From Goekera deserti (GTDB lineage Bacteria > Actinomycetota > Actinomycetes > Mycobacteriales > Geodermatophilaceae): DNA of 40,205 bases. Below the pieces are notes generated by a model. That model did not search any database. It had not been told where the DNA came from and saw nothing but the letters and a program-made list of their open reading frames with translations. Positions 33,455 through 40,205 of this stretch are shown here, piece after piece (position 1 is the first letter of the stretch; each line of letters begins with the position of its first letter). The stretch lies in assembly GCF_010685995.1 (NCBI RefSeq), contig NZ_JAAGWK010000029.1, forward strand, positions 1-40,205, in the 5' to 3' direction. A program made the translations under genes and the position numbers.

Positions 33455-36283
33455 ATGCCCATCTCCCCGCGCGTCAGCACGAGCGGGGCGGTGTCCCTGC
33501 GGGCGCTGCTGCGCCGGCCCGTCCTGGTGGGTCTGGCGGCGGTGGCCACCGTCTTCCTCACCACCGCCGCGCTCACCACGCTGGTGCTCGCGGTGCTGGT
33601 GCCCCGGGTGGACCGGGCCGACGACGTGCTGCTCGCCCTGCAGGACGGCCACGTCGCGATGGTCAACCAGGAGACCGGCCTGCGTGGGTTCCTGATCACC
33701 CGCCAGCCCCAGTTCCTGCAGCCCTACGAGGCCGGTGCCGCCGAGCTGGAGCGGCTGGACGCCCAGCTGCTGGCCTGGTCGGCCGGGGACGAGGACCTGC
33801 GCGGCTGGGTGCAGACGCTGCACGCGGCGGAGCAGCGCTGGATCGACGGTTTCGCCCTGCCGCTGCTGGTCGCCCAGCCCGCACCCGGTGCCAGCGCCGA
33901 GCTGTCGGCCATGCTGGTGGCCGAGAAGGCACTGTTCGACGACTACCGGGTCGTGCAGGCCGAGGTGCGGGTACGGGTGCAGGACCGCCGCGACGACGCG
34001 GTGCTGCAGCAGCGCGCCGTGCTGCTGGCCGGCGTCGGCTCGGCGTTCCTGGTGACGCTGGCCGCGGCCTTCCTGGTGCGCCGGGCCAACCGCCGTCTCG
34101 CCGGGCAGATCCTGCCCCCCGTGCACGGCGTGCGCGTCGCCCTGGCGTCCATGACGCAGGGTGACCTGGGGCGCCGGGCCCCGGTCGCCGGCCCGGCCGA
34201 GGTGCAGGACATCGCCGGTGACGTCAACGAGCTGGGCGCGGCGCTGCTGGAGCGCAGCGAGCTGGTCGCCGCCCGGGAGCGGGAGCTGGAGGCCGCGCGG
34301 GACGAGGCCGAGCAGGCCGGCCAGGCCAAGACGGCGTTCCTGGCCACCATGAGCCACGAGATCCGGACGCCGCTCAACGCCGTCCTGGGGCTGACCGACC
34401 TGCTGCTCACCACCGACCTGACCCGGGAGCAGCGCGGTCACCTGGAGACCGTGTCCCGCAGCGGGGACAGCCTGCTCACCCTGATCAACGACGTGCTCGA
34501 CTTCTCCAAGATCGAGGCGGGCGAGCTGGACCTGGAGCTGGCCCCGTTCGACCTGAGCGACCTGGTGTACGACGTGGCGCACCTGTTCGCCCCGCAGGCG
34601 GCCCGCAAGGGGCTGGACCTGCTCGTCGACATCGACGCGACCCGCTCCTGGCAGGTCGTCGGTGACGGTCCCCGGCTGCGGCAGGTGGTGCTCAACCTGG
34701 TCGCCAACGCGGTGAAGTTCACCGCCGTGGGACAGGTCGTGGTCAGCGTGCACGGGCCCGAGACCGACGGGCGGGTGGACTGCCGGCTGGCCGTGTCCGA
34801 CACCGGGATCGGCATCCCGGACGACCGGCGGCACCGGCTCTTCCAGTCCTTCAGCCAGGTCGACGGCTCGACCACCCGCACCTACGGCGGCACGGGCCTC
34901 GGACTGGCGATCAGTCAGCGCATCGCCGGCGCGATGGGCGGGGAGATCCTGGTCGACAGCGTGCTCGGTACCGGGTCCACGTTCACCGTCGCCCTGGAGC
35001 TCGAGCTGGCCACGACCGTCGCGGTGCCGGCCAGCTCGACCGCCCTGGCCGGGCGCCGGCTGCTGATCGTCGACGACAACCCCACCAACCTGCGGATCCT
35101 GGAGCACCAGCTCACCCGGTACGGCGCGACCTGCGCGGTGGCCGACGGTGCCCACACGGCGCTGGAACTGCTCGACCGGCTGGCGGACGGCGGCCACCGG
35201 GTGCACGCGGCCGTGCTCGACCAGCACATGCCGGGCGTGGACGGCAACGAGCTCGCCCGCCGCATCCGGCGGCGCGACGTGGGCGGGGACCTGCCGCTGG
35301 TGCTGCTGAGCAGCTCCACCGAGGCCCATCCCGACACCGACCGGCTCTTCGCCGCCCGGCTGCACAAGCCCGCCCGCCCGGAGCGGATGCTGCTCGCCGT
35401 CCGGTCGGTGCTGCAGCCGGCGACCTGGGTGGCCGAGCCGCACCGCTCCGGCGGTGAGGAGCCGCACGAGCCCGGACCCGGCGCCCGGCTGCGCGTGCTT
35501 GTGGCCGAGGACCACGACGTCAACGCGCAGCTCATCGAGCTGTACCTCGCCCAGCTGGGCCACGACGGGGTGCGGGTCACCAATGGCCGGGAGGCGGTCG
35601 AGGCCGTGCAGGCCGGCAGCTTCGACGTGGTGCTCATGGACGCCCAGATGCCGGTGCTGGGCGGGGTGGAGGCCACGGCTGCGATCCGTGCGCTGCCCGG
35701 CCCCCAGCCGTGCGTGATCGCCGTGACCGCCAGTGCGCTGGCCAGCGACCGCGCCAGCTTCCTGGCCGCCGGGGCGGCGGACTTCCTCACCAAGCCGGTG
35801 CGGCTGCGCACGCTGGAGGAGGCGCTCGGCGGCCTGGCCAACCAGGCGTCTCGGGCGGCCGCCGACCGGGTGCCCGCTCCCGTCCCGGCCGCCGAGGAAG
35901 CGTCGGGCACCGACCCGGTGCTGGACCCGGGGACCGTCGAGGAGTTGCGCGAGCTCGGCGAGGACGGCTTCGAGCACGTCTACCGCCGCTACCTCGCGGG
36001 CCTGGAGGACTCGGTGGCCGCTCTGGTCGCGGCCGCGAGCGGTGACCTGTCCGACCTGGACGGCGACGCGTCGGTCCCGCGGCTGGCCCACCGGCTCAAG
36101 GGCAGCAGTGCGTCACTGGGTGCGGGCCGGCTCGCCGAGCTGTGCCGGCGGCTGGAGGACGCGGCCGAGTCGGCGGCGCCCCGCTACGAGGGGACGATCG
36201 CCGAGCTGGAGGCGGAGAGCCGCCGGGTCGGGGCCGCCGTCTCCACGCTGCTGGCCTCGCTGCCCGGGCCCGCCGCGGGTTGA
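33455..36283 (+). CDS. CHASE3 hybrid sensor histidine kinase with two REC domains and HPt
   Basis: A 942-residue membrane phosphorelay protein. A first helix (about 22-50) and a second (about 190-212) flank a CHASE3-type sensor with [21 protein letters not shown] linker follows, then HisKA with [10 protein letters not shown] (His301) and a HATPase with [20 protein letters not shown] and [22 protein letters not shown]1 has Asp589 (VLDQHMPG), REC2 has Asp729 (LMDAQMP) and Lys in LTKPVRL, and a C-terminal HPt has His879 ([13 protein letters not shown]). All phosphotransfer residues are intact, so a full His-Asp-His-Asp relay to a separate receiver is expected. The divergent single-domain regulator is the likely end point. 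The ATG at 33455 is preferred over an upstream start for its promoter spacing. A strong hairpin follows. Confidence 0.94.
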   Translation: MPISPRVSTSGAVSLRALLRRPVLVGLAAVATVFLTTAALTTLVLAVLVPRVDRADDVLLALQDGHVAMVNQETGLRGFLITRQPQFLQPYEAGAAELERLDAQLLAWSAGDEDLRGWVQTLHAAEQRWIDGFALPLLVAQPAPGASAELSAMLVAEKALFDDYRVVQAEVRVRVQDRRDDAVLQQRAVLLAGVGSAFLVTLAAAFLVRRANRRLAGQILPPVHGVRVALASMTQGDLGRRAPVAGPAEVQDIAGDVNELGAALLERSELVAARERELEAARDEAEQAGQAKTAFLATMSHEIRTPLNAVLGLTDLLLTTDLTREQRGHLETVSRSGDSLLTLINDVLDFSKIEAGELDLELAPFDLSDLVYDVAHLFAPQAARKGLDLLVDIDATRSWQVVGDGPRLRQVVLNLVANAVKFTAVGQVVVSVHGPETDGRVDCRLAVSDTGIGIPDDRRHRLFQSFSQVDGSTTRTYGGTGLGLAISQRIAGAMGGEILVDSVLGTGSTFTVALELELATTVAVPASSTALAGRRLLIVDDNPTNLRILEHQLTRYGATCAVADGAHTALELLDRLADGGHRVHAAVLDQHMPGVDGNELARRIRRRDVGGDLPLVLLSSSTEAHPDTDRLFAARLHKPARPERMLLAVRSVLQPATWVAEPHRSGGEEPHEPGPGARLRVLVAEDHDVNAQLIELYLAQLGHDGVRVTNGREAVEAVQAGSFDVVLMDAQMPVLGGVEATAAIRALPGPQPCVIAVTASALASDRASFLAAGAADFLTKPVRLRTLEEALGGLANQASRAAADRVPAPVPAAEEASGTDPVLDPGTVEELRELGEDGFEHVYRRYLAGLEDSVAALVAAASGDLSDLDGDASVPRLAHRLKGSSASLGAGRLAELCRRLEDAAESAAPRYEGTIAELEAESRRVGAAVSTLLASLPGPAAG

Positions 36284-36285
36284 GC

Positions 36286-36317
36286 GCCGTGGCCCGCCGG
36301 TGACGGCGGGCCACGGC
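36286..36317. terminator. Strong bidirectional terminator, 14-bp perfect stem
   Basis: GCCGTGGCCCGCCG (36286-36299), loop GTGA, CGGCGGGCCACGGC (36304-36317). It fills the whole gap between the convergent kinase and DICT genes, touching the DICT stop. Confidence 0.85.
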
Positions 36318-36974
36318 TCAGCGGGCCAGCCAGGGGACGGTGAGGTCCAGATCCGGCACCCGGTCCAGCAGCTCGGTGGCGGCCCGGCCGAGAGCCTCCG
36401 GGTCGGCGACCTCGCCGTAGAGGAACGTGCGGGCCCGGTCGAACCGGACGGCGTCCCGGGCGTGGGCGGCCACCCGGCGCGCACCGGGCACACCGGCGGC
36501 GGCGTCCTTGGCGACGAAACCCCAGCGCGACTGTCGGTCGTAGAACAGCACCAGCCACTCGTCGGCCAGCGGGTCGTCGGCGTCGATGCCGACCGTCATC
36601 ACCCGGCGCGACAGCGGTGCGGACAGCTCGGTGGGCAGCCCCACCCCGAAGGCGACGACGACCGGCCCGAGGGCGGCGATCCCCTGGTAGGCGGCCTGCG
36701 TGCGCGGGGTCCAGAAGCGCGCGTCCTGCACGCCGACCAGCACGACGTCACCCGGCTGACCGCTCAGCGGCCGCTCCTCCGCAGCCCGGGACAGGGCCAG
36801 CAGGTCGGGTTTGCTGCGCAGCAGCGGGACGGGGCAGTCACCGGACACGGCGAGGTCGAACGGCGACGTGCGCGCTGCCGGAACCGCGGGCGCGTGGTCG
36901 GTGGTCGGCGGCACGGGCTGCTCCACGGGCGGGGACGGGCCCCGGGGTCGGGGCGGTGTCGACGTGGTGGTCAT
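36318..36974 (-). CDS. DICT sensory-domain protein
   Basis: A 218-residue soluble protein. After a proline-rich N-terminus (about 1-40) it matches the DICT domain, a sensory module found with GGDEF and two-component proteins: PLLRSKPDLLALSRAAEER, then GDVVLVGVQDARFWTPRTQA. The DDPLADEWLVLFYDRQSRWGF segment and the closing FDRARTFLYGEVADPEALGR follow. In other proteins DICT is fused to an output domain; here it stands alone, so it may act in trans. The ATG at 36974 is preferred over a GTG 11 codons upstream because the extension is unconserved. It is convergent with the hybrid kinase and divergent from serS. The ligand is unknown. Confidence 0.82.
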   Translation of the reverse strand: MTTTSTPPRPRGPSPPVEQPVPPTTDHAPAVPAARTSPFDLAVSGDCPVPLLRSKPDLLALSRAAEERPLSGQPGDVVLVGVQDARFWTPRTQAAYQGIAALGPVVVAFGVGLPTELSAPLSRRVMTVGIDADDPLADEWLVLFYDRQSRWGFVAKDAAAGVPGARRVAAHARDAVRFDRARTFLYGEVADPEALGRAATELLDRVPDLDLTVPWLAR

Positions 36975-37085
36975 CGGGTGGCCGGGTGCCGCCCTTGAGC
37001 CGAACACCCGACACGGCTGCTGCCTGCCCCTCGCAGGGAGGGGGCCGCGTCGGCGCTGCCCGCCGTCGCCGGCCGCGGGTTGTCA

Positions 37086-37091
37086 TAGCCT
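37086..37091 (+). promoter_or_regulatory. Predicted -10 element, leaderless serS
   Basis: TAGCCT six bases before the GTG at 37098. It fits TANNNT, with the spacing seen at pheA and the glycosylase-family gene. Confidence 0.6.
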
Positions 37092-37097
37092 CTGGGG

Positions 37098-38420
37098 GTG
37101 ATCGACCTGCGGTACGTCCGTGAGCACCCCGACCTCGTCCGAGCCAGCCAGCGGGCCCGTGGTGCCGACGACTCCCTGGTCGACGCGCTGATCGCCGCCG
37201 ACGCCGACCGGCGGGCCGCCGTCGGTGCCGCCGACGACCTGCGCAGCGCGCAGAAGGCGGCGTCACTGGCGGTGCGCGGGGCCAGCGCGGAGGGGCGACC
37301 GGCCGTGCTGGAGCGGGCCAAGGCCCTCGCTGCGCAGGTCAAGGACGCCGAGGAGGCCGAGCGGGCCGCCGACGCCGCGCTGCGCACCGCCCACCTGGCG
37401 CTGGCCAACGTCGTCGCCGACGGCGTGCCCCCCGGCGGGGAGGACGACGCGGTCACGCTGCGCACCGTCGGCGAGGTGCCCGAGTACGACTTCCCGGTGC
37501 GCGACCACCTGGAGATCGGCGAGCTGCTGGGCGCCATCGACATGGAGCGCGGCGCCAAGGTGTCCGGAGCGCGGTTCTACTTCCTGACCGGGCCCGGCGC
37601 GCTGCTCGAGTTCGCCCTGGCCCAGCTGGCGATCAGCCGCGCGGTGGCCGCCGGGTTCACCCCGGTCGTGGCACCGGCACTGGTGCGCCCGGAGGCCATG
37701 GAGGGCACCGGGTTCCTCGGCGAGCACGACGAGGAGGTGTACCGCGTCGAGCGGGACGACCTCTACCTCGTCGGCACGTCGGAGGTGGCGCTGGCCGGCA
37801 TGCACATGAACGAGGTGCTCGACCTCTCCGCCGGGCCGCGCCGCTACGCCGGCTGGTCGTCCTGCTTCCGCCGCGAGGCCGGCTCCTACGGCAAGGACAC
37901 CAAGGGCATCATCCGGGTGCACTGGTTCGACAAGGTGGAGATGTTCAGCTTCTGCCCACCCGCCGATGCCGCCGCCGAGCACCTGCGGCTGCTGCAGTGG
38001 GAGGAGGAGTTCCTCACCGCGCTCGAGCTGCCCTACCGGGTGGTCGACATCGCCGCCGGCGACCTGGGCACCAGCGCCGCCCGCAAGTTCGACATCGAGG
38101 CCTGGTTCCCCAGCCAGGGCACCTACCGCGAGCTCACCTCGACGTCGGACTGCACCACCTTCCAGGCCCGCCGGCTGTCGATCCGCTACCGGGACGCCGA
38201 GGGCCGCACCCAGGTCGCGGCCACCCTGAACGGCACGCTGTGCGCCGTCGCCCGGACGATCGCCTGCCTGCTGGAGGTGCACCAGCGGGCCGACGGCTCG
38301 GTGCACGTGCCGCCTGCGCTGCGGCCGTGGCTGGGCGGGCACGAGCTGCTCACCCCGGGCATGTCGCTGGCCGCGGTCTCCGGGCCGGGCGTCCCCGCGC
38401 CGGCTGCGCCCACCCGGTGA
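37098..38420 (+). CDS. serS: Seryl-tRNA synthetase
   Basis: A 440-residue class II aminoacyl-tRNA synthetase that charges tRNA-Ser (and tRNA-Sec where present). Residues about 1-110 form the long antiparallel coiled coil that grips the tRNA ([20 protein letters not shown] and alanine-rich helices). Motif 2 is [20 protein letters not shown], followed by WFDKVEMF. Motif 3 is around [20 protein letters not shown]. The serine-binding TSEVAL is near residue 232. Length and motif order are normal. The GTG at 37098 gives exactly the family's N-terminus and has TAGCCT six bases before it. Its stop overlaps the start of the first HAD gene (GTGA). Confidence 0.97.
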   Translation: MIDLRYVREHPDLVRASQRARGADDSLVDALIAADADRRAAVGAADDLRSAQKAASLAVRGASAEGRPAVLERAKALAAQVKDAEEAERAADAALRTAHLALANVVADGVPPGGEDDAVTLRTVGEVPEYDFPVRDHLEIGELLGAIDMERGAKVSGARFYFLTGPGALLEFALAQLAISRAVAAGFTPVVAPALVRPEAMEGTGFLGEHDEEVYRVERDDLYLVGTSEVALAGMHMNEVLDLSAGPRRYAGWSSCFRREAGSYGKDTKGIIRVHWFDKVEMFSFCPPADAAAEHLRLLQWEEEFLTALELPYRVVDIAAGDLGTSAARKFDIEAWFPSQGTYRELTSTSDCTTFQARRLSIRYRDAEGRTQVAATLNGTLCAVARTIACLLEVHQRADGSVHVPPALRPWLGGHELLTPGMSLAAVSGPGVPAPAAPTR

Positions 38421-39337
38421 CCCTCCACCCCGCCCCCGCCCCCGGTACGCGCGCGGACGACGTCGTCGAGCTGGGCGACCTGGGCCCCTGGCGGCCGCGG
38501 CTGGTCGCCACCGACCTGGACGGCACGCTGCTGAGCTCGGCGGGCGTGGTCAGCCCCCGCACCCGGGCGGCGCTGGAGGCCTGCTGGGCGGCCGGCATCC
38601 CGGTCGTCGGTGTCACCGGCCGCGGGCCGCGCCTGCTGGAGAGCGTGCGCGAGGCGATGGGCGGACGCGGCGTGGCGGTGCTCGCCCAGGGCGGCTTCGT
38701 GGTCGACCTCGACAGCGACGAGGTGCTGCGCACCGTGGCGCTGCCGCGCGAGGAGGCCACCGCCGCCATCGCCGCGATCGAGGCCGTCGCCGGTGAGCTG
38801 GTGCTCGCCGTCGAGGACGCCGCCGACCAGGCGCAGCGCGGTGCGCTCCCGCCGCTGCGCGTGCAGCACGGGTTCGGCTGGCCCTACCCGGAGCCCGCCG
38901 ACCTGCTGCACCGCGACCAGGTGCTGCCGGCCGGGCCGGTGCTGAAGGTCTTCCTGCGCTCGGCGACCCTGGACGAGGACGCGCTGCTGGCCCTGGCCCG
39001 CCGGGTGGTCGACCCGGCGCAGGGGGAGCTGACCCACGCCGGGCTCGGCTTCATCGAGCTGCTCCCGCCGGGCATCACCAAGGCCACCGGCCTCGCCGTG
39101 GCCCTGGAGCGCTGGGGCGTGGACCTCGCCGACGTCCTGGTGTTCGGGGACATGCCCAACGACCTGCCGATGATCGGCGCGGTCTCCGCGGCCGGCGGCC
39201 GCGCGGTGGCGGTGGCCAACGCGCACCCCGCGGTGCGCGCGGCGGCGTCCGGGCGCACCAGCGGGCACGACGCCGACGGCGTGGCGCGCTACCTCGAGGC
39301 GCTGCTGGGGCTGACGGTGGGTGACCAGCGTGGGTGA
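38417..39337 (+). CDS. HAD-superfamily (Cof-type) hydrolase
   Basis: A 306-residue cytosolic phosphatase of HAD subfamily IIB. Motif I is [11 protein letters not shown] with nucleophile Asp33 and general acid Asp35. Motif II is around [10 protein letters not shown], the conserved Lys is in [17 protein letters not shown], and motif IV is [15 protein letters not shown]. The C2-type cap lies between about 110 and 215. Substrates of this group are sugar phosphates or cofactor precursors and cannot be assigned by motif. GTG at 38417 overlaps the serS stop by four bases, and the next HAD gene overlaps it by 17 bp, so all three are one operon. It and the following gene look like a tandem duplication. 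Confidence 0.9.
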   Translation: MTLHPAPAPGTRADDVVELGDLGPWRPRLVATDLDGTLLSSAGVVSPRTRAALEACWAAGIPVVGVTGRGPRLLESVREAMGGRGVAVLAQGGFVVDLDSDEVLRTVALPREEATAAIAAIEAVAGELVLAVEDAADQAQRGALPPLRVQHGFGWPYPEPADLLHRDQVLPAGPVLKVFLRSATLDEDALLALARRVVDPAQGELTHAGLGFIELLPPGITKATGLAVALERWGVDLADVLVFGDMPNDLPMIGAVSAAGGRAVAVANAHPAVRAAASGRTSGHDADGVARYLEALLGLTVGDQRG

Positions 39338-40136
39338 CTGGCGGCCGCGGCTGATCGCCAGCGACATGGACGGCACCCTGCTGCGCAGCGACGACACGGT
39401 GTCCGAGCGCACCCGCGCCGAGCTCGCCCACTGGCGGGCGGAGCGCGTGCCGGTGGTCATCGCCACCGGGCGCCCGCCGCGCTGGATGCTCGGCATCCGG
39501 GAGGTGCTGGGCACCGGCACCGCGATCTGCGCCAACGGTGCCATCACGCTGGACCTGGCGACGCTCCGCGTGCTCGGCGAGCACTCCCTGCAGCCCGACG
39601 TGCTGCGCACGGTCACCGGCGAGCTGCGCCGCCGGCAGCCGGACACCTGGTTCGCCGTCGAGTACGGCGACCAGTTCCGGCACGAGCCGGTCTACCAGCC
39701 GCGCTGGGACGTCGACGCCCCCGGGGTGGCCGAGGCGACCCTGCCCGAGATGGTGGCCCAGCCGGTGGCCAAGCTGCTGGCCCGGCACGAGCGGCTCTCC
39801 CGCGACGCGTTCGTGGAACTGGTCGCCGAGGTGGTCGACGGCCGGGCGACGGTGACGCACTCCTCGACCGACGCGCTCGCCGAGATCAGCGCCCTGGGCG
39901 TCACCAAGGCCACCGGGCTGGCCGAGGTGAGCGCCGCACACGGCCTGGGCGCCGGTGACGTCGTCTTCTTCGGCGACATGCCTAACGACCTGGCCGCCTT
40001 CGCCTGGGTGCGTGACGGTGGTGGGCACGCCGTCGCCATGGCCAACGCGCACCCCGACGTGCTGGCCGCGGCCACCCACGTCACCGACACCAACGACGCC
40101 GACGGCGTCGCCAAGTACCTGGCGCAGCTCCGGTGA
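39321..40136 (+). CDS. HAD-superfamily (Cof-type) hydrolase, tandem paralogue
   Basis: A 271-residue HAD IIB phosphatase closely similar in plan to the preceding gene. Motif I is LIASDMDGTLLRSDD (Asp15, Asp17), motif II PVVIATGRPPRWM, the Lys is in GVTKATGLAEVSAAHGL, and motif IV is [16 protein letters not shown]2 cap fills the middle. GTG at 39321 overlaps the previous gene by 17 bp; a second in-frame GTG at 39330 is possible. It closes the serS-HAD-HAD operon. Physiological substrate is unknown. Confidence 0.9.
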   Translation: MTSVGDWRPRLIASDMDGTLLRSDDTVSERTRAELAHWRAERVPVVIATGRPPRWMLGIREVLGTGTAICANGAITLDLATLRVLGEHSLQPDVLRTVTGELRRRQPDTWFAVEYGDQFRHEPVYQPRWDVDAPGVAEATLPEMVAQPVAKLLARHERLSRDAFVELVAEVVDGRATVTHSSTDALAEISALGVTKATGLAEVSAAHGLGAGDVVFFGDMPNDLAAFAWVRDGGGHAVAMANAHPDVLAAATHVTDTNDADGVAKYLAQLR

Positions 40137-40141
40137 CCTGC

Positions 40142-40159
40142 GGCCCCGCCCCAGGGGCC
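40142..40159 (+). terminator. Hairpin at the end of the serS operon
   Basis: GGCCCC (40142-40147), loop GCCCCA, GGGGCC (40154-40159), starting five bases after the last HAD stop. No T-tract follows; a GGGGT tandem run is nearby. Confidence 0.45.
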
Positions 40160-40205
40160 CGCGGCGCGCGGAGCGTGTCGTGGGGTGGGGTGGGGTCCTT
40201 CTCTT

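Overview
This is a very GC-rich bacterial chromosome segment (roughly 70-75% G+C by eye). Start codons are often GTG, Shine-Dalgarno sites are sparse, and many starts look leaderless. A GuaB1-type IMP dehydrogenase paralogue, an F420-type luciferase-like oxidoreductase, polyprenol-phosphate mannose synthase and a DUF4397/sortase pair all point to an actinobacterium. The short CCGCGG-centred intergenic repeats and the gene content suggest Geodermatophilaceae (Blastococcus, Modestobacter or Geodermatophilus), but that family call is inference. I see no rRNA, tRNA, phage, insertion sequence or CRISPR array. The window is chromosomal backbone with a few unusual loci.

Layout. 1-1447: end of a sugar ABC ATPase and its permease. 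1470-5450: a membrane PAS-GAF-GGDEF protein, an orphan arginine deiminase, a small membrane protein and a STAS protein. 5520-8752: an alkyl-DHAP-synthase-like flavoprotein divergent from glpD. 8757-8940: first palindromic repeat array. 9011-13506: methyltransferase, LLM oxidoreductase, DUF4397 surface protein, sortase and mannosyltransferase. 13566-14698: TipA-like MerR regulator with its promoter, second copy of the repeat array, and a truncated haloalkane dehalogenase remnant. 14645-18154: DNA-glycosylase-family protein, nadE and an SRPBCC protein. 18164-27334: a minus-strand block with four c-di-GMP or metal-related genes: a GAF-PAS-GGDEF protein; a GDT1-type manganese exporter behind a yybP-ykoY riboswitch; larC; a hydrolase; and two tandem TPR-like/GGDEF proteins, the second fused to a LarB-like domain. 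27448-33285: pheA, a metallopeptidase, guaB1 and a GT2-HEAT-response regulator operon. 33455-36974: a large hybrid histidine kinase and a DICT-domain protein. 37098-40136: serS and two tandem HAD hydrolases.

How parts may work together. Four GGDEF proteins, a DICT protein, a STAS protein and a hybrid kinase divergent from a REC/HEAT/GT2 operon make the window rich in signalling that could control exopolysaccharide. No EAL or HD-GYP partner is present.

The most unusual locus is 20423-25451. A Mn2+ riboswitch begins inside the end of larC, so the larC stop codon is part of the aptamer core. Nearby, a diguanylate cyclase is fused in frame to a LarB-like domain that appears to have lost the LarB catalytic cysteine.

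All functional names are by motif and sequence recall; no database search or computation was available.
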